From Gammaproteobacteria bacterium (GTDB taxonomy: Bacteria; Pseudomonadota; Gammaproteobacteria; Chromatiales; Chromatiaceae): DNA of 64,000 nt. The notes below the pieces were generated by a model. The model saw nothing but the letters and a program-made list of their open reading frames with translations. It did not search any database and was not told the origin of the DNA. Of this stretch, positions 60,188-64,000 are shown in pieces; position 1 is the first letter of the stretch, and the number at the start of each line of letters is the position of its first letter. A program made the translations under genes and the position numbers. Location of the stretch: positions 1 through 64,000 of the forward strand of contig JAGRGQ010000011.1 in the NCBI GenBank assembly GCA_020445405.1, read 5' to 3'.

Positions 60188-60545
60188 GGTGCTTCCACGG
60201 TAAAATAAAGAGGGCTGAGCAGCATAACCCATCATCCCCTCTTTCGGCGATGGATGGTGTCAGCGCCGCGCATGACAGGGTAATCATTTTATAATTGAGA
60301 ATCGGCAGCGCCGCCAATGCAAATGTTGGATAAGGCTATGTAATTTGCTAATTTAATGAAATTCTTTTTATGTATTCGCCGCGCGAGGCGGTTATCCCGG
60401 ACAACGGAATCGAAGGGCAGGTGTTCCCATTTTCGAAAACCGGGCGGATGCGGACAACAACTGTCCGAAACGACTGAAAATGAGCAGGCTCGTTTGCCAA
60501 CAGACAAAAAATTACAGCAGATGAATGTGACGTGGTTGTGAACAA
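60188..60545. other. Intergenic region between hypothetical gene and trpC
   Basis: About 360 bases, with an AT-rich core (60330-60380) unlike its surroundings. Short frames on both strands (plus 60356-60541, minus 60289-60549) are cysteine/arginine rich without ribosome sites and are not called. It may hold the promoter for the hypothetical-pfp transcript. Confidence 0.4.
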
Positions 60546-61349
60546 TCACACTGCGTGAAAAAGTTCGGACAGTTTTTCACCCGGCTCGGCAGCGCGCATG
60601 AAAGCCTCACCCACCAGAAAGCCGTTGACCCCCCGTTTCCGCATCCGCTCCACATCATCCGGATTGTGAATGCCGCTCTCGGTGATCACGATCCGGTCAG
60701 GCGGAATATCGCGCAGCAGCCCGAGTGTGGTTTCCAGGCTGACGTTGAAGCTGCGTAAATCCCGATTGTTTATGCCAATCAGGCGGTTACCAATAGCCAA
60801 TGCGCGCTGCAGTTCGGCGGCGTCATGCACTTCGATCAATGCGTCCATGTCAAGGTCGCTGGCGAGACTGTTCAGCAGCTCCATTCTGGCGTCATCCAGA
60901 CAGGCGACGATCAGAAGAATACAGTCGGCGCCGATAGCGCGTGCCTCGTAGACCTGGTATGGGTCGACGATGAAATCCTTGCGCAGTACCGGCAATCGAC
61001 AGGCAGACCGGGCCAGTTGCAGATGGTCGTCGCTGCCCTGAAAAAAGTCGACATCGGTTAGCACGGACAGGCAGGTTGCGCCGCCACGCTCGTAACTGGC
61101 CGCTATCTTCGCGGGATGAAACCGCTCCCGTATAACCCCTTTGCTAGGAGAGGCTTTTTTGATTTCGGCGATGACACCGGCACGGCCCTTATCTGTTTTT
61201 GCAGCGATGGCCCGGACGAATCCGCGCGTGGCATCGGCGTTTGCGGCGCGTAGAGCCAGCTCCTCTAGCGGTACGCTGCGCTTGCGTTCGGCGATCTCCT
61301 GGTATTTGCGCCGAACAATTTTTTTGAGAATGTCGGGCGTATTGCTCAT
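60546..61349 (-). CDS. trpC: Indole-3-glycerol phosphate synthase
   Basis: A 267-residue single-function TrpC (not fused to TrpF). ATG 61349 gives [24 protein letters not shown]-barrel motifs: [71 protein letters not shown] and [15 protein letters not shown], including the catalytic Lys and Glu residues. It makes indole-glycerol phosphate for tryptophan. It is separated from trpD by two opposite-strand genes. Confidence 0.95.
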   Translation of the reverse strand: MSNTPDILKKIVRRKYQEIAERKRSVPLEELALRAANADATRGFVRAIAAKTDKGRAGVIAEIKKASPSKGVIRERFHPAKIAASYERGGATCLSVLTDVDFFQGSDDHLQLARSACRLPVLRKDFIVDPYQVYEARAIGADCILLIVACLDDARMELLNSLASDLDMDALIEVHDAAELQRALAIGNRLIGINNRDLRSFNVSLETTLGLLRDIPPDRIVITESGIHNPDDVERMRKRGVNGFLVGEAFMRAAEPGEKLSELFHAV

Positions 61350-61718
61350 CGGCCTGCAGCTCCCCGGTATAATCTGATCCATTATCCCGCAATAATAACC
61401 CAAGGCGCAGCCGAGCGGGTCTGATCGGCAAGGATTGTTGCGCAGTGCGCGCTGACCCACAGCAGGCGTTTCATGCGGACGAACATCTTAACGGGATTTG
61501 GAGGTTGGTGGTGGTTCGTTGCGACGGCGGGATCCGGCGTCCTGACCGCTCCAGGGGCGCGCTGCGCATCGGCCAGGCAGAGACACACCGTACCTATGCG
61601 GCCCGCTTCAATTGACGCATACGGACGTGGTATCTGAAAATTTTGGCCACCATGGTACAACAGTCCGTGGCCTGAGCAGGGATTTTCAGTGGAGGCAATG
61701 GGTCTACGGGCAGCTGTT
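61350..61718. other. Divergent region trpC / nfsA
   Basis: About 370 bases between two divergent genes. TTGACG near 61611 lacks a good -10. An inverted repeat GGCCAC...GTGGCC lies near 61643-61670. No leader peptide of the trp type (tandem Trp codons) is seen before trpC. Confidence 0.4.
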
Positions 61719-62456
61719 ATGAACCAGGTTATCGATCTACTCAAATCGCACCGCTCCATTCGGGAATTCAGTGATCGACCGGTGCCCCAGGCGCTTATCG
61801 ATGAACTGGTACGGGTCGGCCAATGCGCCTCGACTTCCAGCTTTATCCAGGGGTGCACCGTGATCCAGATCAACAGCGCGGGGGATCGACAGAAACTGGC
61901 GGTCTACGCGGGTGACCAGCCCTACGTGGCCCGGGCGCCGGTGTTCCTGGTCTTTTGTGCCGATATGCAACGGCACAGACTGGCCTGCGAAATGCACGCC
62001 ACGACCATGCTTTCCGGCTATACGGAGCAGTTCATTACCGCCACTGTGGATTGCGCGCTTTTTGCCCAGAACCTGATTGTGGCTGCCGAATCTCTTGGGT
62101 TGGGCGGCGTGTTTATCGGCGGAATCCGCAATCAGATCGCGGCGGTGGCGGCGCTTCTGGATCTGCCCGACCTGGTCTACCCGGTGTTCGGCATGTGTCT
62201 CGGTTATCCCGATCAGGCGCCGCTATCGAGACCACGCCTGCCGTTGCCGGTGGTGCTGAAGCAGGACCGCTACGACGACAGCGGTGATCGGGAACGCATA
62301 GCTGAGTACGACCAGTCTGTACGCGACTACTACATGAACCGCACCGGGGGCAGGAAAGCTACCGCCTGGAGCGAGCAGATATCCGTCATGCTCCGCAGGG
62401 AGTCACGCCCTCACATGCTGAAATTCCTGAGGTGCAAAGGGTTTCTTTTGAAGTAG
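61719..62456 (+). CDS. nfsA: NfsA-type NADPH flavin oxidoreductase/nitroreductase
   Basis: A 245-residue flavoprotein; ATG 61719 matches the family N-terminus (MNQVIDLLKSHRSIREFSD). Motifs: CASTSSFIQGCTVIQI, VFLVFCADMQRH, NLIVAAESLGLGGVFIGGIRN and the FMN-binding RRESRPHMLKFL end. Close to E. coli NfsA, an NADPH-dependent reductase of quinones and nitro compounds. Two in-frame starts (61689, 61698) precede it. It is on the opposite strand to the flanking trp genes. Confidence 0.92.
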   Translation: MNQVIDLLKSHRSIREFSDRPVPQALIDELVRVGQCASTSSFIQGCTVIQINSAGDRQKLAVYAGDQPYVARAPVFLVFCADMQRHRLACEMHATTMLSGYTEQFITATVDCALFAQNLIVAAESLGLGGVFIGGIRNQIAAVAALLDLPDLVYPVFGMCLGYPDQAPLSRPRLPLPVVLKQDRYDDSGDRERIAEYDQSVRDYYMNRTGGRKATAWSEQISVMLRRESRPHMLKFLRCKGFLLK

Positions 62457-62734
62457 ATGCGCGGCAGCGACCCGCAAGCGCGGCGGTAACCGGAGGGCAG
62501 CATATCTCCCTCGGGCATTTCCCCGGCTGTCCGGTTCGTAAGCTGCGCTGCCCGCGGGCAGTCCGCCAGCGCCAGCTGGGCGGAGAGTCGGTTATCTGCA
62601 TCGCATAAGCCATAGCATCTTTTGTTGACCCGGCGGGATTGAATCCCGGACGGCTAACAGTGGATAATCAGGCGTCAGGCTGACAGGGAACAGTTTATTC
62701 GAATAGCGGTCAGCCACTCACACGGGAGAACGAA

Positions 62735-63235
62735 ATGAAAATTGCATCCACCCTTCTGCTGATTCCGGTCGTCGCGTTGGCCCAGGCTCCCGGTGCCGGA
62801 ATGGATCGCGGTAAAATGCTGGAACAGATGAAGCAATCGATGCTACCCATGATGGAGCAGTCGTTACCGGAGATGGAGAAGACACGGCAATGTGTTCAGG
62901 CCAGCAAGAACTCCGCCGATCTGAACGAATGTGCCGAGAACATGCGGGCTTTTCAGCAAAAGATGATGGCTGGAATGAAGCCCCCTCCGGGTGCCCGCCC
63001 TCCGGCGGGTGAGGGCCAACCGGGGGCACCTGGTGCCGGTAAAGCGATGCCGCCGCCCCCGAAGCCACAGGAAATTGAGTGGAGCGAAAAAAAACGGGAT
63101 GAGATCGTGCAGGGTCTGGATATCTCGATTAAGCAGGCAACCGCGATGAAAGGCTGTCTGCAGTCCAGCAACACTCCGGAGCAGATGGATTCCTGCATGG
63201 AGCAAGCCGGCCTGGGCCCCAAACGCCCAGAATGA
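62735..63235 (+). CDS. Secreted protein with duplicated CX12C motif and Pro-rich linker
   Basis: A 166-residue protein from ATG 62735 behind GGGAGAA. A signal peptide (MKIASTLLLIPVVALAQA) is followed by a Met-rich helix (MLEQMKQSMLPMMEQSLPEM), then C-V-Q-A-S...N-E-C (two cysteines 12 apart), a Pro/Gly linker (PPPGARPPAGEGQPG), and a second segment with C-L-Q-S-S...D-S-C, again 12 apart. The repeated motif suggests an internal duplication of a small helical-hairpin unit held by a disulfide. Function unknown; Met and Cys richness might suit metal binding. Confidence 0.75.
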   Translation: MKIASTLLLIPVVALAQAPGAGMDRGKMLEQMKQSMLPMMEQSLPEMEKTRQCVQASKNSADLNECAENMRAFQQKMMAGMKPPPGARPPAGEGQPGAPGAGKAMPPPPKPQEIEWSEKKRDEIVQGLDISIKQATAMKGCLQSSNTPEQMDSCMEQAGLGPKRPE

Positions 63236-63383
63236 GTGTGACTCCGGCTGGTCTGTCCGGCGCCAGAGGTGGCTCGGCCACCCTGAGCTGGTGATGTCGC
63301 TATTCCGGCATCGCCCGGAAACGACGGAACAGTCAGCTTCCGGCCAGACACTGATCCGCCAGTTCCGTACCGACTAGGGTTAC

Positions 63384-64000
63384 CTATTCGAACCCCTGGG
63401 TCAGGATGATCAGCCGGTCCAGACGGTTGCGCGCTTCACCGCTGGCGATGGCTTTGTCAGCCCTGTCCATCCCTTCCGCCAGCGTTTTCGCCAGACCGGT
63501 GGTGTAAATGGCCGCACCGGCGTTGAGCTGCACTATGTCGCGTGCCGGTCCCGGCTGGTTGTCCAGAACAGACCGGATCATCCGCAGGCTGTCGGCGGAG
63601 TCAGCGGCTTTAATGGTGTCGATCGGTGTACGGCTGATGCCGAACTCCTCGGGCTGAATGCTGAACCGGCGCACCATCCCATCCTTGAGTTCAGCCACGT
63701 CGGTCTTGTCCGCGATGCTGATCTCGTCCAGTCCATCGCGCGAGTGAACGACCATGACGTGACGGCTTCCCAGCCGCTGCAGAACCAGGGCGATAGGCTC
63801 GAGCAGATCTTCGGCGAATACCCCAAGCAGCTGATTCGGTACACCTGCGGGGTTGGTGAGCGGGCCGAGAATGTTGAATATGGTCCGCACCCCCATCTCC
63901 CTGCGCGGACCGATGGCATGTTTCATGGCACTGTGGTGGCCGGGTGCGAACATAAAACCCACGCCGACTTTGCGCACGCATTCGGCTACCTGTGAGGCGG
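63384..64000 (-). CDS. trpD: Anthranilate phosphoribosyltransferase, C-terminal part (5' end cut by window)
   Basis: The reading frame is open to the window edge at 64000 (reverse-strand text ASQVAECVRKVGVGFMFAPG), so only about the last 205 residues are present. Motifs: FMFAPGHHSAMKHAIGPRRE, GVRTIFNILGPLTNPAGVPNQLLGV, VVHSRDGLDEISIADKT and NAGAAIYTTGLAKTLAEG, all from TrpD. It transfers a phosphoribosyl group to anthranilate in tryptophan synthesis. trpC follows about 2 kb downstream on the same strand. Confidence 0.95.
   Translation of the reverse strand, partial: ASQVAECVRKVGVGFMFAPGHHSAMKHAIGPRREMGVRTIFNILGPLTNPAGVPNQLLGVFAEDLLEPIALVLQRLGSRHVMVVHSRDGLDEISIADKTDVAELKDGMVRRFSIQPEEFGISRTPIDTIKAADSADSLRMIRSVLDNQPGPARDIVQLNAGAAIYTTGLAKTLAEGMDRADKAIASGEARNRLDRLIILTQGFE

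Noticed and set aside
60289..60549. 86-codon minus-strand gene and 61-codon plus-strand gene before trpC
   Set aside because: Cys/Arg-rich translations, no ribosome site, and they overlap one another.
1..64000. CRISPR arrays, prophage, transposases, rRNA or tRNA genes
   Set aside because: Scanning both strands by eye found no direct-repeat arrays, integrase/transposase motifs or conserved RNA gene sequence.

Overview
This 64 kb window looks like chromosome of a sulfur-oxidising, probably autotrophic gammaproteobacterium, of the Chromatiales / Sedimenticola-Thiodiazotropha-Endoriftia type. That placement is an inference from gene content and gene order. The evidence is a qmoAB-hdrCB cluster (electron partner of APS reductase), a polysulfide/tetrathionate-reductase-like molybdoenzyme operon, the ppa-hppA-pfp pyrophosphate set known from methanotrophs and sulfur-oxidising symbionts, and gammaproteobacterial housekeeping genes (djlA, ycgL, ubiK, comM, engB next to polA, nfsA, pilU). 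I see no rRNA, tRNA, CRISPR array, prophage or insertion sequence. The DNA is moderately GC-rich and nearly all protein coding.

Layout. 1-2816 (+): the end of a NodU/CmcH carbamoyltransferase, then SxtJ-like and DUF5989 membrane proteins and a DUF3108 protein. 2870-9043 (-): glucokinase, then qmoA-qmoB-hdrC-hdrB, with a soluble HdrCB pair where a membrane QmoC would be expected. 9363-13188: orphan MlaC, a membrane-anchored retropepsin-like protein, a lysine-tailed HU protein and a gamma-glutamyltransferase. 13821-19205 (+): a coiled-coil/SUMF1 membrane protein, an overlapping PfkB kinase-Rieske pair, an orphan CbiM-like permease and DjlA. 19246-29144: ycgL, glgP, pilU, a CarS-like membrane enzyme, a metallophosphoesterase, a DUF364 protein and an ABC-F ATPase. 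29401-30126: a free-standing cyclic-nucleotide-binding protein and a 42-residue membrane peptide. 30400-35918 (-): a tightly overlapped Mo-oxidoreductase operon with two dedicated chaperones. 36540-39662 (-): a DUF2723 membrane protein and a GT2-GtrA transferase. 40049-43964: comM, ubiK and, behind a sigma-54-like promoter, glnK-amtB. 44081-49614: a c-di-GMP block with three GGDEF proteins, one fused to a flavodiiron-like oxygen/NO-binding domain. 49742-54872: a dehalogenase, polA, a candidate structured RNA, engB and moaC. 54923-60187 (-): yfcE, ppa, hppA, pfp and a hypothetical. 60546-64000: trpC and trpD on the minus strand, separated by nfsA and a secreted cysteine-motif protein on the plus strand.

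How the genes fit together. Qmo/Hdr proteins would pass electrons from sulfite oxidation onward, and the Mo operon handles another inorganic sulfur compound at the periplasmic face. PPi-dependent phosphofructokinase, the K+-independent H+-pyrophosphatase and soluble pyrophosphatase link carbon fixation to the proton gradient through pyrophosphate. The most novel-looking items are the hairpin-rich candidate RNA downstream of polA (where enterobacteria keep Spot 42), an intrinsic terminator 20 nt before the ppa start, the ODP-GGDEF cyclase, and a HybE-like chaperone whose C-terminus resembles the twin-arginine motif of its presumed cargo. All functions are read from sequence alone; no database search was run.
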